Below, piece by piece: positions 24,995 to 34,004 of a DNA stretch of 64,000 bases (the first letter of the stretch is position 1; every line of letters begins with the position of its first letter). The DNA lies in assembly GCF_025809055.1 (NCBI RefSeq), contig NZ_CP075529.1, forward strand, positions 1,178,001 through 1,242,000, in the 5' to 3' direction. The notes beneath the pieces were generated by a model. That model saw only the letters and a list, made by a program, of their open reading frames with translations, ran no database searches and had not been told where the DNA came from. The position numbers and the translations under genes were made by a program. This DNA is from Devosia sp. GTDB lineage: Bacteria > Pseudomonadota > Alphaproteobacteria > Rhizobiales > Devosiaceae.

Positions 24995-25471
24995 ATGGCC
25001 GAAGACCACATGCGATACGACATTCTCGCCCAGGAAGCCCTGCGCGGCGTCGTGCGCAAGGTTCTGGCAGAAGTCTCGCGCACCGGCCTGCCGGGCGAAC
25101 ACCACTTCTTCATCTCCTTCGCGACCCGCGCCCCCGGCGTCCGCATCAGCGAAGAATTGCTCAAGCAGTACGATCAGGAAATGACCATCGTGCTGCAGAA
25201 CCAGTTCTGGGACCTCAAGGTGTCCGAGAGCACGTTCGAGGTCGGTCTCAGCTTCAACGGCCAGCCCGAAATGCTGGTGATCCCCTTTGCGGCGATCAAG
25301 GGCTTCTTCGATCCCTCCGTGCAGTTTGGCCTGCAGTTCGACCCGGCCACCGCCAACGCCGAATCCGCCGATGACAAGGCCGAGGCCGAAGAGGACGCAG
25401 CGCCCGAAGAGGGCAGCGCGCAGACCGGCGAAAAGGTCATCAGCCTCGACGCCTTCCGCAAGAAGCCCTGA
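24995..25471 (+). CDS. sspB: SspB-alpha, ClpXP adaptor for ssrA-tagged proteins
   Basis: 158 residues of the alphaproteobacterial SspB/DUF-type adaptor family: DILAQEALRGVVRKVLAEV at the start, HHFFISFATRAPGVRIS in the tag-binding core, then an acidic flexible linker (about residues 115-145) and a C-terminal VISLDAFRKK that fits the ClpX-docking (XB) peptide. It delivers tagged proteins to ClpXP. Its neighbour just upstream is the ssrA gene that encodes the tag. Confidence 0.88.
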   Translation: MAEDHMRYDILAQEALRGVVRKVLAEVSRTGLPGEHHFFISFATRAPGVRISEELLKQYDQEMTIVLQNQFWDLKVSESTFEVGLSFNGQPEMLVIPFAAIKGFFDPSVQFGLQFDPATANAESADDKAEAEEDAAPEEGSAQTGEKVISLDAFRKKP

Positions 25472-25483
25472 TCGACCAGGGGC

Positions 25484-25690
25484 ATGGAAAAACGCTCGTT
25501 TTCCATTGCCGGTCATCGCACCTCCATCGCGCTTGAACCGCAATTCTGGGCCGGCTTCGAGGCCCTTGCGAGCGAACGCGGGCTGAGCCAGGCCGCATTG
25601 CTGCGACACATCGACGAAACGCGCGACACAATGAACCTGTCATCGGCCGTGCGCTTGGCGGTGCTGGCGTTTTATCGGGATGGGAATTAG
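25484..25690 (+). CDS. Ribbon-helix-helix domain protein (68 aa)
   Basis: A short protein of the RHH_4 type: RSFSIAGHRTSIALEPQFWAGF forms the beta-ribbon and first helix, and LSQAALLRHIDETR the second. Such proteins are presumed DNA-binding regulators. It starts 13 bases after sspB, so the two are probably co-transcribed. The target is unknown. Confidence 0.78.
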   Translation: MEKRSFSIAGHRTSIALEPQFWAGFEALASERGLSQAALLRHIDETRDTMNLSSAVRLAVLAFYRDGN

Positions 25691-25718
25691 ACCACTTCAC
25701 GCTAGGACAGAAACGACG

Positions 25719-25883
25719 GAGCGTTTCCCTTCTCCCCTGAGGGGAGAAGGTGGCGCGAAGCGCCGGATGAGGGGTTCACACTCACGGTTTTGCCGAGAGG
25801 CTTTCACCCCTCACCCCATCCCTCTCCCCTGAGGGGAGAGGGGGCGATGGAGGCGATGGTTCAGTTCAAGGGGGAAACGCTCT
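25719..25883. repeat. Composite palindromic repeat with 11-bp terminal inverted repeats (MITE-like)
   Basis: GAGCGTTTCCC at 25719-25729 is matched by GGGAAACGCTC at 25873-25883. Inside are two near-identical palindromes, CTTCTCCCCTGAGGGGAGAAG at 25730-25749 and CCTCTCCCCTGAGGGGAGAGG at 25821-25841 (centres and edges by eye). There is no coding potential. It fills most of the gap between the RHH gene and the AsmA gene together with the next repeat. Confidence 0.7.
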
Positions 25884-25900
25884 AGGTCAACGCTCAGGTA

Positions 25901-26026
25901 ACCAGAGGCTCCCGCTTTCGCGGGAGTGACATCGTGGGAGAGTGACCTGGTTGGGGAGTGACTTGGTGGGGGAGTGACCTGCGGGGAATGACCTGTGGGG
26001 AAAGACTTGGGGGGAGTGCCCCGGTG
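25901..26026. repeat. REP palindrome followed by degenerate tandem repeats
   Basis: AACCAGAGGCTCCCGC and the TCCCGCTTTCGCGGGA palindrome match the family flanking the GIY-YIG gene. The tail that in other copies reads GGGAATGACACGGTGG is here repeated about seven times as variants of GGGGAGTGACCTGGTG with a period of about 14-17 bases. Confidence 0.7.
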
Positions 26027-26062
26027 GTCGCTCGACCGATTGGCCCCTGTGAGGCCGGTGCC

Positions 26063-29000
26063 TCAGGGAAAGAGTTGCAGCGGTTGATTGACGGGGTCGC
26101 CGATCGGCTGGTTGACGCCGGGCTGGAAGCCGAGATCCAGGGGGGTCAAAGGCTGATTGACGACCTCCTCCTCGGGCAGGGGCTGGGGATTGAGCAACTG
26201 CTCCTCCTCAAGCCGGCGCGCCTCTTCCTCGGCGCGGAGACGGGCGGCCTCCTCGGCCTGACGCAATTGCTCCTCGACCAGCCGGTTGCGCTCTTTAGCG
26301 GCGGCGCGCTGGCGCGCTTCTTCCGCAAGACGCAGAGCTTCGAGCCTGTCCACTTCCAGTTCATTGGCCCGCACCTGGATGGATGCGACGATTTCGGCCA
26401 GGTCGAGCGTGACCAAGGGCGCCAGGACCGTACCGGCCAGGCGGGCAATGATCCGCGCGCCATCGGGCTCGACCAGGCCCGTTGGGTCGGTAAAGCCGAA
26501 AGGCGTCAGGACAAAGCTGCCGTCCAGCCCCAGCGTGGGAAGGCTGAGGTTGAGATTGCCGGACAGGCGCCCGCCATCGCCCTCGACGATGAAATTGGCC
26601 ATGCGCATGATGCCCTGGGCAATGGTGAACGTGCCCTGCGCCTGCTCGGCCTCGAACGCGCCCTGGGAGAGGGCCAACCCGATCAGGGTTTCCAGCGTCG
26701 TGTCATCCATGTCGAGCAGGTCGCCGAAACCGGCAATGGCCGGATAGACTTGCGGCGTCAGGCCTGACACGGTCATGTCAGCGATAGCGAGGTTCCCCTC
26801 GCCCGCGAGGCGCCGGACGACATCGGCGAGGCTGGCGCCGGTGCCTTCAAATTGCAGGCCCATGTCGACGCGGCCGCCCAGCCCATTGCTGGTCAGCGGC
26901 GCCGGGAGAGCCGACAGATCGACCCCGGACAGTGCGAGGCGGCCCGACACGGTGCGTTCCGGCAAAGGGCCGGCGCAGCACCTGGCCATGTCCAGCACCA
27001 GGCTTCCCGTCTCGCCTGTGGCGACGGAAAGGCCTTCGACGCCCAGTTTCTGCCGGTCCCAGACATAGCGGAAATCCGTGGCCCCGCCGACGGCCGAGCC
27101 CCCCATTGTCATTGCCCCGGCAGTAAACGAGACAGTGCCGCGCGAGCCATTGCTCTCCAGATCGTCGGCGAGCGGGCCTTCGGGGAAAACGCTTGCGCCG
27201 GTCCCGATCAACGCTTCATTGCCCAAAAGGGCCGAAGCGAGCGCAACGACGTCGACACTGTCCGCGCTCAGATTGCCCTCGAAGGCAGGCACGCCGCCGA
27301 GCAACTGCATGGAGAGATCGCCGGTGAACGGCACCTCTCCCGACACGCCGGAAATCGTCGTCAATTCGAGCGATCTCGTGCCATCGAAGGCCATGGCGGC
27401 GCTGCCGTCGAGCGCGCCAAGATCGGCGCCCCCTACCCCGGCCAGGCGCAGCAGCCCATGGCCGGCACCAAGCAGCACATCGATCGTGCCGTCGCCGCTG
27501 ACAAGGCCATTGCCGGCCACGTCGAGCCGGCCGAAGAAACTCAGCGACTGCTCGCCCTGGCTGACCGACACGCGGCCATCAAAACCATCGTCTGCACCGC
27601 CCTCGAGGAAGAGGCTGGCAATCATGTTGCCGTCTCCAGCCATGACGGGCACCGGGCCCAGTCCCAACTGCGCCGACAGCGCGGCCGCATCTTCATCTTC
27701 GAGCGAGGCAATCAGCTTGAGATCGCCGGTGGCCAGCCCGAGCAGGCCGCTCGCCATTTCGGCTCGGAAATCCAGGGAAGCCGAGCCGGTCTCGCCGGCC
27801 AGGGTCAGCACCTGCCCCTCCCCGCCGGTCTGGTCGGTGAGGATGAACTGCAAATCGGCTGGAAAGGCACGGGCCAGGGCCTCCTGCCACACGAACGGCA
27901 CTCCTGCCATTTCCTGGAGCAGCGCCAGGCCCTCTGAATCTGCAGTATCCACGGCGACCTGCCCGGATGCGGTAATGCGGGGCGCGGCCGGATCGCCGAC
28001 GAATCGCAGACCGGTGTCGAGGGTGACACCGCCCCAGCCGCTGGTGGCGAGGCGCGACAGGCGAAGCATGTCCGGGGACCATTGCCCTTCAGCCACCAGA
28101 TCAGCCGCAGCAAGACCCAGAATATCGGCACTGTCGGCGGTGAGCGAAAAGCTGCCATTGGGGAAGCTGGCGCCGAAACTGCCCCCGCCGATAACGGATG
28201 GGAGCAGAGCGCGGAGCGCCGCCATATGGGGCGCGTCGGCCTCGGACAGATTGAGGGTCGCGTCGAGCCGCGCTTCGTCGCCATAGCCAAGGCGCAGATC
28301 GAAGCGATGACGCTTGCCATCGAGGTTGAAAACGCCGTCACCAAAGCCGAGCGCGCCATTGGCCAGCAGAACCCGGGCACTGGCCGAACCCGGCATGTTG
28401 AACAGCGGATTGTCCTCGCTGGCGCGGCGCCACAATTGGGCGAGGGCATCAAGGCGGGCCGAACTGGCGCTCACCTGCCCGGAATAACCCACCACGCCTT
28501 CGTCATTGGAGACCGTACCCGACAGGCGCAGTTCGGTTTCGCCGGGCAGATCGGCGACGCCCTGTTCGATGGTCCAGGCCGAGCCATCGGTGGTGGCATC
28601 GAGCCGCACATTGCGCAGGGCAAAGCCACGCAGTCCGACCTCGGCCAGATCGATACCCAGGCGCCCGGGCAGCGGCGGGATGGGCGGCGCGGGAATTTCG
28701 GACAACATCCGCACGATTTCATAGGGCAATTCGGACGGTGTCTCGGTGGCCGCACGTGGCGGCAGCGAGAAGACACCGCCGGACACGACCGCATCGAAAT
28801 CGCGCCGTTCGCCCAACTGGATCGAGGCCGCGCCGGTCAACCGCATACCGGCCCGGTTCTCGTCCGGATGCAGGGTATAGCCGTTGAAGACAACCCGGTC
28901 AGTGGACACAGTGACACTCGATTCGAGCACCATGTCGCCGCTGATGCCGTCAGCGGTTTCGGCAACCGGCGGGGTCTGACGATAGACCAGATTGCCCTCG

Positions 29001-29692
29001 AAGCGCGGGGCAGCGCCAAGCGTCAGAAGACCCTCGGCGGTGGTGGCATGGCGCCCGGCGGTTTCGCGTAGATAGATGGACACGCGGGTGCTGTCGGCGC
29101 TGTCCAGCGCGCCGGAATTGTAGCGCAGATCATAGCGCGACCCGTCATAGACGAGCCCGCCCTGGAACTGGAACGGGCCGGTGAAACTCGAGAGCCGCAA
29201 ATCGCCATCGATATCGCCGAGCGACCAGGTCTGCTCGGCGCGCAAATCCTCGAGGCGCACAGAGCCATTCTCGATGCGCGCCTGCCCCAGGGCCAGGCCG
29301 GAACCGGCGCCATTGAAATCCACGGCGCTGCCGACAAGCCCGTTCTCGTCGATGACGAGATTGACCACGGGCTGGTGAAGGGTGAGCGCGGTGACATTGT
29401 AAATGTCGCGCAGAAATTCGAGCAACGAGAACTGCGCCTCAACTTCTGCAACGGTCGCCGCGGGCGCCTCGGTGCTGCCGACGATGACATCGCTGAACCG
29501 CAATTGCGGCTGCGGCAGCAGGGAAAACTCGATGGCGCCGTTGATGGTCACATCCGCGCCCAGGACACTGGTCGCCAGCGTCTCCATACGGTCGCGATAA
29601 TCGTTCCACTGCACGAAGCGCGGAACGAGGAAGGCCGCCGTCAGGACCAGGATGGCGAGCACGCCAACAACGATATAGATGCGATTGAGCAC
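26063..29692 (-). CDS. Giant AsmA-like inner-membrane-anchored protein (1209 aa)
   Basis: One N-terminal membrane span (residues 5-25), then NDYRDRMETLATSVLGADVTINGAIEFSLLPQPQLRFSDV, the typical beginning of AsmA proteins, and a very long beta-rich body with the AsmA C-terminal block around residues 1000-1090. AsmA-like proteins are now thought to form bridges that carry phospholipid toward the outer membrane; that is family knowledge. The last 110 residues add an Arg/Glu/Ala-rich probable coiled coil and a Gln/Pro/Asn-rich end (NQPLTPLDLGFQPGVNQP), which is unusual. Divergent from pcrA. Confidence 0.85.
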   Translation of the reverse strand: MLNRIYIVVGVLAILVLTAAFLVPRFVQWNDYRDRMETLATSVLGADVTINGAIEFSLLPQPQLRFSDVIVGSTEAPAATVAEVEAQFSLLEFLRDIYNVTALTLHQPVVNLVIDENGLVGSAVDFNGAGSGLALGQARIENGSVRLEDLRAEQTWSLGDIDGDLRLSSFTGPFQFQGGLVYDGSRYDLRYNSGALDSADSTRVSIYLRETAGRHATTAEGLLTLGAAPRFEGNLVYRQTPPVAETADGISGDMVLESSVTVSTDRVVFNGYTLHPDENRAGMRLTGAASIQLGERRDFDAVVSGGVFSLPPRAATETPSELPYEIVRMLSEIPAPPIPPLPGRLGIDLAEVGLRGFALRNVRLDATTDGSAWTIEQGVADLPGETELRLSGTVSNDEGVVGYSGQVSASSARLDALAQLWRRASEDNPLFNMPGSASARVLLANGALGFGDGVFNLDGKRHRFDLRLGYGDEARLDATLNLSEADAPHMAALRALLPSVIGGGSFGASFPNGSFSLTADSADILGLAAADLVAEGQWSPDMLRLSRLATSGWGGVTLDTGLRFVGDPAAPRITASGQVAVDTADSEGLALLQEMAGVPFVWQEALARAFPADLQFILTDQTGGEGQVLTLAGETGSASLDFRAEMASGLLGLATGDLKLIASLEDEDAAALSAQLGLGPVPVMAGDGNMIASLFLEGGADDGFDGRVSVSQGEQSLSFFGRLDVAGNGLVSGDGTIDVLLGAGHGLLRLAGVGGADLGALDGSAAMAFDGTRSLELTTISGVSGEVPFTGDLSMQLLGGVPAFEGNLSADSVDVVALASALLGNEALIGTGASVFPEGPLADDLESNGSRGTVSFTAGAMTMGGSAVGGATDFRYVWDRQKLGVEGLSVATGETGSLVLDMARCCAGPLPERTVSGRLALSGVDLSALPAPLTSNGLGGRVDMGLQFEGTGASLADVVRRLAGEGNLAIADMTVSGLTPQVYPAIAGFGDLLDMDDTTLETLIGLALSQGAFEAEQAQGTFTIAQGIMRMANFIVEGDGGRLSGNLNLSLPTLGLDGSFVLTPFGFTDPTGLVEPDGARIIARLAGTVLAPLVTLDLAEIVASIQVRANELEVDRLEALRLAEEARQRAAAKERNRLVEEQLRQAEEAARLRAEEEARRLEEEQLLNPQPLPEEEVVNQPLTPLDLGFQPGVNQPIGDPVNQPLQLFP

Positions 29693-29955
29693 TGTGCGCG
29701 AACTGCCCCGGCTGAAAACGGCGTGAGTGTAGGCACTTGCCAGCCCCGCGCAAGGCCGATGAGCCCGATTTGAGCACAGGAAAAGGGCCGCATACAGGCA
29801 TCCCCACCCCGGTGGCGGGACGGTCTTGCAGCGACCGGGTTCTATACAGCCCCGCCCCCACTGCCTATATTGCGAAGAAGAACAAACCGAGATTCGTCAA
29901 GACCGGCGCCGAGACTGACCCCGACTTCAGGCGCTGGCGGAACTGCAAAGCGCGC

Positions 29956-32289
29956 ATGGCCGACCCTGCTCCCCTGCCCCGCCCCCAAGCCGGGCCGATC
30001 ACCAGCCAGCTCCGGCAACGCGAGCCGGACTATCTTGCCGGTCTCAATCCCGAGCAGCGTGAAGCCGTGCGCTCGATTGAGGGGCCGCTTCTGGTGCTGG
30101 CGGGCGCGGGCACCGGCAAGACGCGCGTGTTGACCACGCGCATCGCCCATATCCTCAACGAACGCAAAGCCTGGGGCAGCCAGATTCTCGCCGTGACCTT
30201 TACCAACAAGGCCGCCAGCGAGATGAAGAAGCGCATCCACGAACTGGTGCCCAGCCTCGACGGCCTGCCCTGGATGGGCACGTTTCACTCGATCTCCGCC
30301 CGCATCCTGCGCCAGCACGCAGAACTGGTGGATTTGAAGCCAAGCTTCACCATTCTCGACACCGACGACCAGATCCGCCTGATCAAGCAGCTTCTGGCAG
30401 CCGAGAATATCGACGAAAAGCGCTGGCCGGCGCGGCAATTCGCCGGGATGCTGGATGCCTGGAAGAACCGCGGCCTCCTGCCCAAGGACGTGCCGGCGGC
30501 CGATAGCGGCTTTTTCGCCAATGGCAAGGGCGGCAAGCTCTATCACGACTATCAGGCGCGCCTGAAAGTGCTGAACGCCGCCGATTTCGGCGACCTGCTG
30601 CTCGAATGTATCCGGCTCTTCCGCGAGAACCCGGAAGTGCTGGCCGAGTTTCATCGCAAGTTCAAATACATGCTGGTCGACGAATACCAGGACAGCAACA
30701 CCGCCCAGTATCTGTGGCTGCGCCTGCTCGCCCAGGGAAAGCCGGCGCCGGAGGCCAATATCTGCGTCGTCGGCGACGACGACCAGTCGATCTATGGCTG
30801 GCGCGGCGCCGAGGTGGATAACATCCTGCGGTTCGAGAGCGATTTTCCCGGCGCCAAGGTGATCAAGCTCGAACGCAACTACCGTTCGACCGCCAATATA
30901 TTGAAGGCCGCCTCGACGATCATCGCCTTCAACGAGGGGCGGCTGGGCAAGACGCTGTTCACCGACATTGCCGAGGCCGGCGAGCCGATCTCGTTCACGC
31001 AGGTCTATGACAGCGAAGAGGAAGCCCGCACCATCGGCGAGGAAGTCGAGCAGTTTCAGCGCCAGGGCGACGCGCTCAATTCCATGGCCATCCTGGTGCG
31101 CGCCTCGTTCCAGATGCGCGAGCTTGAAGAGCGCTTCATCACCCTTGGTCTCAATTATCGCGTCGTCGGCGGCCCGCGCTTTTATGAGCGCAAGGAAATC
31201 CGTGACGCGCTGGCCTATCTGCGGCTGGTGGCCCAGCCGGCCGACGACCTGGCCTTCGAGCGCATCATCAACGTGCCCAAGCGGGGGCTGGGCGACTCGA
31301 CGGTCAACATGCTGACGGCGACGGCCCGGCACCAGCAGGTGCCGCTTTTGAGCGCCACCCGCATGATGGTGGAAACCGAGGACCTCAAACCCAAGCAGCG
31401 CAGCACGCTGCGGGCCCTGATCGGCCAGTTCGACGACTGGGCCTATCGCGCCGAGAGCCTGCCGCCCTATCAGCTGGTCGAGCAGATCCTCGAGGAAAGC
31501 GGCTATATGGACATGCTGGCGGCCGACAAATCCGTCGAGTCCCAGGGGCGCAAGGAAAACCTCAAGGAACTGAGCCGCGCCATGGAAGAGTTCGAAACCC
31601 TGGGCGGTTTCCTCGAACACATTTCGCTGGTCATGGATCGGGACAATGCCGATGCCAGCGACGCTGTCACCATCATGACGCTGCATTCGGCCAAGGGGCT
31701 GGAATTCAACACGGTCTTCCTGCCCGGCTGGGAAGACGGGACGTTCCCGAGCCAGCGATCCATGGACGAGAGCGGGCGGGCCGGGCTCGAGGAGGAGCGG
31801 CGGCTGGCCTATGTCGGGATCACGCGCGGGCGCAAGCGCGTGCGGATTTCCGCCGCGCAGAACCGGCGCATCCATGGCCTGTGGCAATCGGCCATTCCCA
31901 GCCGCTTCATCGACGAATTGCCGCCAGACGCCGTGGAAGTCACCGACCGCGGCTCGGCCTATGGCGGCTATGGCTATGGCGGCGGCGCGTCCAGCCGCTT
32001 CAACAAGGCCGACCCGTTCGAAAGCGTCTATGAAACGCCGGGCTGGCAGCGCGCCCGCGCCAACCAGGCCAGCCGCAAGGGCGGCGGGCCGCTGACCATC
32101 GAGGGGGAACTGGTCGCCCGTTCCGTCGATCTCGGCGGCCAATCGAGCGGTTACGCGCTCGGCGACCGGGTTTTTCACCTCAAATTCGGCTATGGCGAAG
32201 TGATGAGCATCGAGGGCAACAAGCTGACCATCGACTTCGAGAAAGCGGGCACCAAGAAGGTGCTGGAGAGCTTTGTGAAGAAGGGGTGA
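29956..32289 (+). CDS. uvrD: ATP-dependent DNA helicase PcrA/UvrD
   Basis: 777 residues, superfamily 1A helicase. Walker A is GAGTGKT, motif II DEYQDSN, motif III GDDDQSIYGWRGA, motif V TLHSAKGLEF, and motif VI VGITRGRKRV. It acts in nucleotide excision and mismatch repair by 3'-5' unwinding. The ATG at 29956 is chosen since the 73 codons upstream in frame are not family-like. The C-terminal GDRVFHLKFGYGEVMSIEGNKLTIDFEKAGTKKV is the usual RNA polymerase-binding tudor-like tail of PcrA/UvrD. Confidence 0.93.
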   Translation: MADPAPLPRPQAGPITSQLRQREPDYLAGLNPEQREAVRSIEGPLLVLAGAGTGKTRVLTTRIAHILNERKAWGSQILAVTFTNKAASEMKKRIHELVPSLDGLPWMGTFHSISARILRQHAELVDLKPSFTILDTDDQIRLIKQLLAAENIDEKRWPARQFAGMLDAWKNRGLLPKDVPAADSGFFANGKGGKLYHDYQARLKVLNAADFGDLLLECIRLFRENPEVLAEFHRKFKYMLVDEYQDSNTAQYLWLRLLAQGKPAPEANICVVGDDDQSIYGWRGAEVDNILRFESDFPGAKVIKLERNYRSTANILKAASTIIAFNEGRLGKTLFTDIAEAGEPISFTQVYDSEEEARTIGEEVEQFQRQGDALNSMAILVRASFQMRELEERFITLGLNYRVVGGPRFYERKEIRDALAYLRLVAQPADDLAFERIINVPKRGLGDSTVNMLTATARHQQVPLLSATRMMVETEDLKPKQRSTLRALIGQFDDWAYRAESLPPYQLVEQILEESGYMDMLAADKSVESQGRKENLKELSRAMEEFETLGGFLEHISLVMDRDNADASDAVTIMTLHSAKGLEFNTVFLPGWEDGTFPSQRSMDESGRAGLEEERRLAYVGITRGRKRVRISAAQNRRIHGLWQSAIPSRFIDELPPDAVEVTDRGSAYGGYGYGGGASSRFNKADPFESVYETPGWQRARANQASRKGGGPLTIEGELVARSVDLGGQSSGYALGDRVFHLKFGYGEVMSIEGNKLTIDFEKAGTKKVLESFVKKG

Positions 32290-32305
32290 GGGTTAGCGGG
32301 GGCTC

Positions 32306-32596
32306 TTACAGTCCCTGCCCGCCCATGGGCTCGGTTTCGAACCTTTCGCCAAATCCGGCGATAATCGGCTTCGCCTTGGAGATGGTTTCGCGCACTGCCG
32401 GGATTTGCAATGATGCGGCGTGTAGCTCCTTGCTGTCCCAGACTTCAGTGATCCAGATGCCATCCTCGCTCGCCGGGTCACGGGCGATGATGTAGGACCG
32501 GCAGCCTTCCATCGGCACGGCCCCGTCCAGCATGATGGCGAGCAGATCATCCCGCCGCCCCGGTGCGGCCAATATCTTGCCGATCAATCCATACAT
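32306..32596 (-). CDS. Antibiotic biosynthesis monooxygenase (YgiN-like) domain protein
   Basis: 96 residues of the ABM/quinol monooxygenase fold: MYGLIGKILAAPGRRDDLLAIML at the start, CRSYIIARDPASEDGIWITEVWDSKELHAASLQ in the middle. These small dimeric enzymes act on quinones or aromatic compounds without cofactor. AAGGAG stands six bases before the ATG. It is convergent with uvrD. Confidence 0.8.
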   Translation of the reverse strand: MYGLIGKILAAPGRRDDLLAIMLDGAVPMEGCRSYIIARDPASEDGIWITEVWDSKELHAASLQIPAVRETISKAKPIIAGFGERFETEPMGGQGL

Positions 32597-32686
32597 GGTT
32601 GTCTCCTTATTTGCGGCGCATCCGGCGCCATTGACTTGTCTTGCAGTCCTGCGTCATTGGAAACTCGACCAGACCGAGGACAACCC

Positions 32687-33556
32687 ATGTCAGTAGATCA
32701 GCTTTCCGTGTCGCTCACCAAGGAGCAGGCCTATGCGCTGGTCGATGCCGTGTCCGAACGCGACGACCTCGCGCTGACGGCCTCGGCGCACGAGATCGAG
32801 GACACCGGCGAATGGGTGTTCGAGGCGACCTGCGACAGCCCGCCCGATCTTGAATCATTTTCTGAGCTTGCCCGGCAAGTGCTTGGTGGCGACGTGACTT
32901 TTTCGGTCGAGGCTATCGACCCGGAAGTCAATTGGGTGGCCAAATCACTCGAAGGCCTGGCCCCGGTGATCGCCGGTGGCTTTTATGTCTATGGTGGCCA
33001 TTCGACCGGGCCTGTGCCCGAAGGGCTGACGCCGATGCGCATCGAGGCCGCACAGGCCTTTGGCACCGGCCACCACGAGACCACCACCGGGTGCCTCGAA
33101 GCCATCGAAATGGTAATCCGCAAGCGCACCCCCTATCGCATGATCGACGTGGGCACCGGCACCGGTGTGCTCGCCATTGCGCTGGCCAAGCGGGTCGACG
33201 CCAAGATCCTGGCTACCGACATCGACCCGATTGCGGTGACGACGACCATCGAGAACGCGCGGGACAATGGGGTCGGCGAGCAGATCGACGCGGTGGAGGC
33301 CACCGGCCTCGATCATGCGGAAATCGTCGCTCGCGCGCCCTATGACCTGGTGGTCGCCAATATTCTGGCGGGACCGCTGACCGAACTGGCGCCCGGCATG
33401 GGCGGCATGACCCAGACGGGCGGCATCGCGATTCTGTCCGGCATTTTGAACACCCAGGCCGATGGCGTCATCGCCGCCTATCGCGAAGCCGGGTTCACGC
33501 TGGAGGATCACCTCAAGCGCAAGGACTGGACGACGCTGGTGCTGAAGAAGGGTTAG
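32687..33556 (+). CDS. prmA: Ribosomal protein L11 methyltransferase
   Basis: 289 residues. DVGTGTGVLAIAL is the SAM-binding loop, FGTGHHETTTGCLEA and VVANILAGPL are PrmA signatures. The N-terminal domain recognises L11, which is methylated on lysines and the N terminus. The ATG at 32687 is preceded by GAGGA; a frame from 32636 is also open but lacks a site. Confidence 0.93.
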   Translation: MSVDQLSVSLTKEQAYALVDAVSERDDLALTASAHEIEDTGEWVFEATCDSPPDLESFSELARQVLGGDVTFSVEAIDPEVNWVAKSLEGLAPVIAGGFYVYGGHSTGPVPEGLTPMRIEAAQAFGTGHHETTTGCLEAIEMVIRKRTPYRMIDVGTGTGVLAIALAKRVDAKILATDIDPIAVTTTIENARDNGVGEQIDAVEATGLDHAEIVARAPYDLVVANILAGPLTELAPGMGGMTQTGGIAILSGILNTQADGVIAAYREAGFTLEDHLKRKDWTTLVLKKG

Positions 33557-33585
33557 GCGGGGCGTTCCGGGGCGGCGGACGGGGT

Positions 33586-33648
33586 AACGGAGGTTCCCGC
33601 TTTCGCGGGAATGACACCGTGGGGAGCGGGAATGACTCGGTGGGGTGG
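33586..33648. repeat. REP-like palindrome, third locus
   Basis: GGAGGTTCCCGC, the TTCCCGCTTTCGCGGGAA palindrome and the tail GGGAATGACACCGTGG, then one more tail unit GGGAATGACTCGGTGGGG. It lies right after prmA. Confidence 0.8.
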
Positions 33649-33690
33649 AACGTGCTGCCGCAGGTGCCGACCCCGCCCGTGACACAGCCC

Positions 33691-33723
33691 AAAAAGAAAT
33701 CCCCGAAGCGGGCTTCGGGGATT
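33691..33723 (-). terminator. Intrinsic terminator of the 43-aa micro-protein gene
   Basis: An 11-bp perfect stem (AATCCCCGAAG with CTTCGGGGATT, loop of four) is followed, read leftward, by TCTTTTT. It is 30 bases after the stop codon of the small gene at 33754-33885, which supports that gene being real. Confidence 0.9.
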
Positions 33724-33753
33724 GCGGCTTGATCGTCAGCGTTGCGTGCTGCC

Positions 33754-33885
33754 TCAGGGGCGCTTGGTAACCGCGCCGATCAACTGATGCTGCATGCGAT
33801 AGCTGACCTGGCGGGAGGCTTCGCGACCACGGGCGTCGATAAGGCCACCCAGTGCGTTGCGGAAACCGTTCTTGCTCTCAGTCAT
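33754..33885 (-). CDS. Micro-protein (43 aa), paralogue of its neighbour
   Basis: The protein runs MTESKNGFRNALGGLIDARG, then REASRQVSYRMQHQLIGAVT and KRP. GGAG stands six bases before the ATG and a strong terminator follows the stop. Without gaps it shares M1, N6, F8, A11, D17, R19, R21, A23 and R25 with the 44-residue protein encoded at 34005-34139. It is basic and probably one amphipathic helix. Small proteins with a similar arginine-rich helix occur in alphaproteobacteria, but I know no function. Confidence 0.72.
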   Translation of the reverse strand: MTESKNGFRNALGGLIDARGREASRQVSYRMQHQLIGAVTKRP

Positions 33886-34004
33886 CTTTCACTCCATGCG
33901 ACGAAGGGGAATGTCCGCTTCGTCAGGCTCGTCTCTAGGCTATTTTCTCGGCCCCGGTTAGGACCTCGGCGGCAAGCCAGCTATGCCGCTTTTGCAGACC
34001 ATGA

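Noticed and set aside
25922..26026. CRISPR-like array
   Set aside because: Units are 14-17 bases, degenerate and contiguous, without unique spacers, and no cas gene is near.
29842..32178. 778-codon open frame antisense to the helicase gene
   Set aside because: It mirrors the codon-position bias of a GC-rich uvrD gene; the translation has no domain and is full of Gly/Arg/Ala. Helicase motifs on the other strand are complete.
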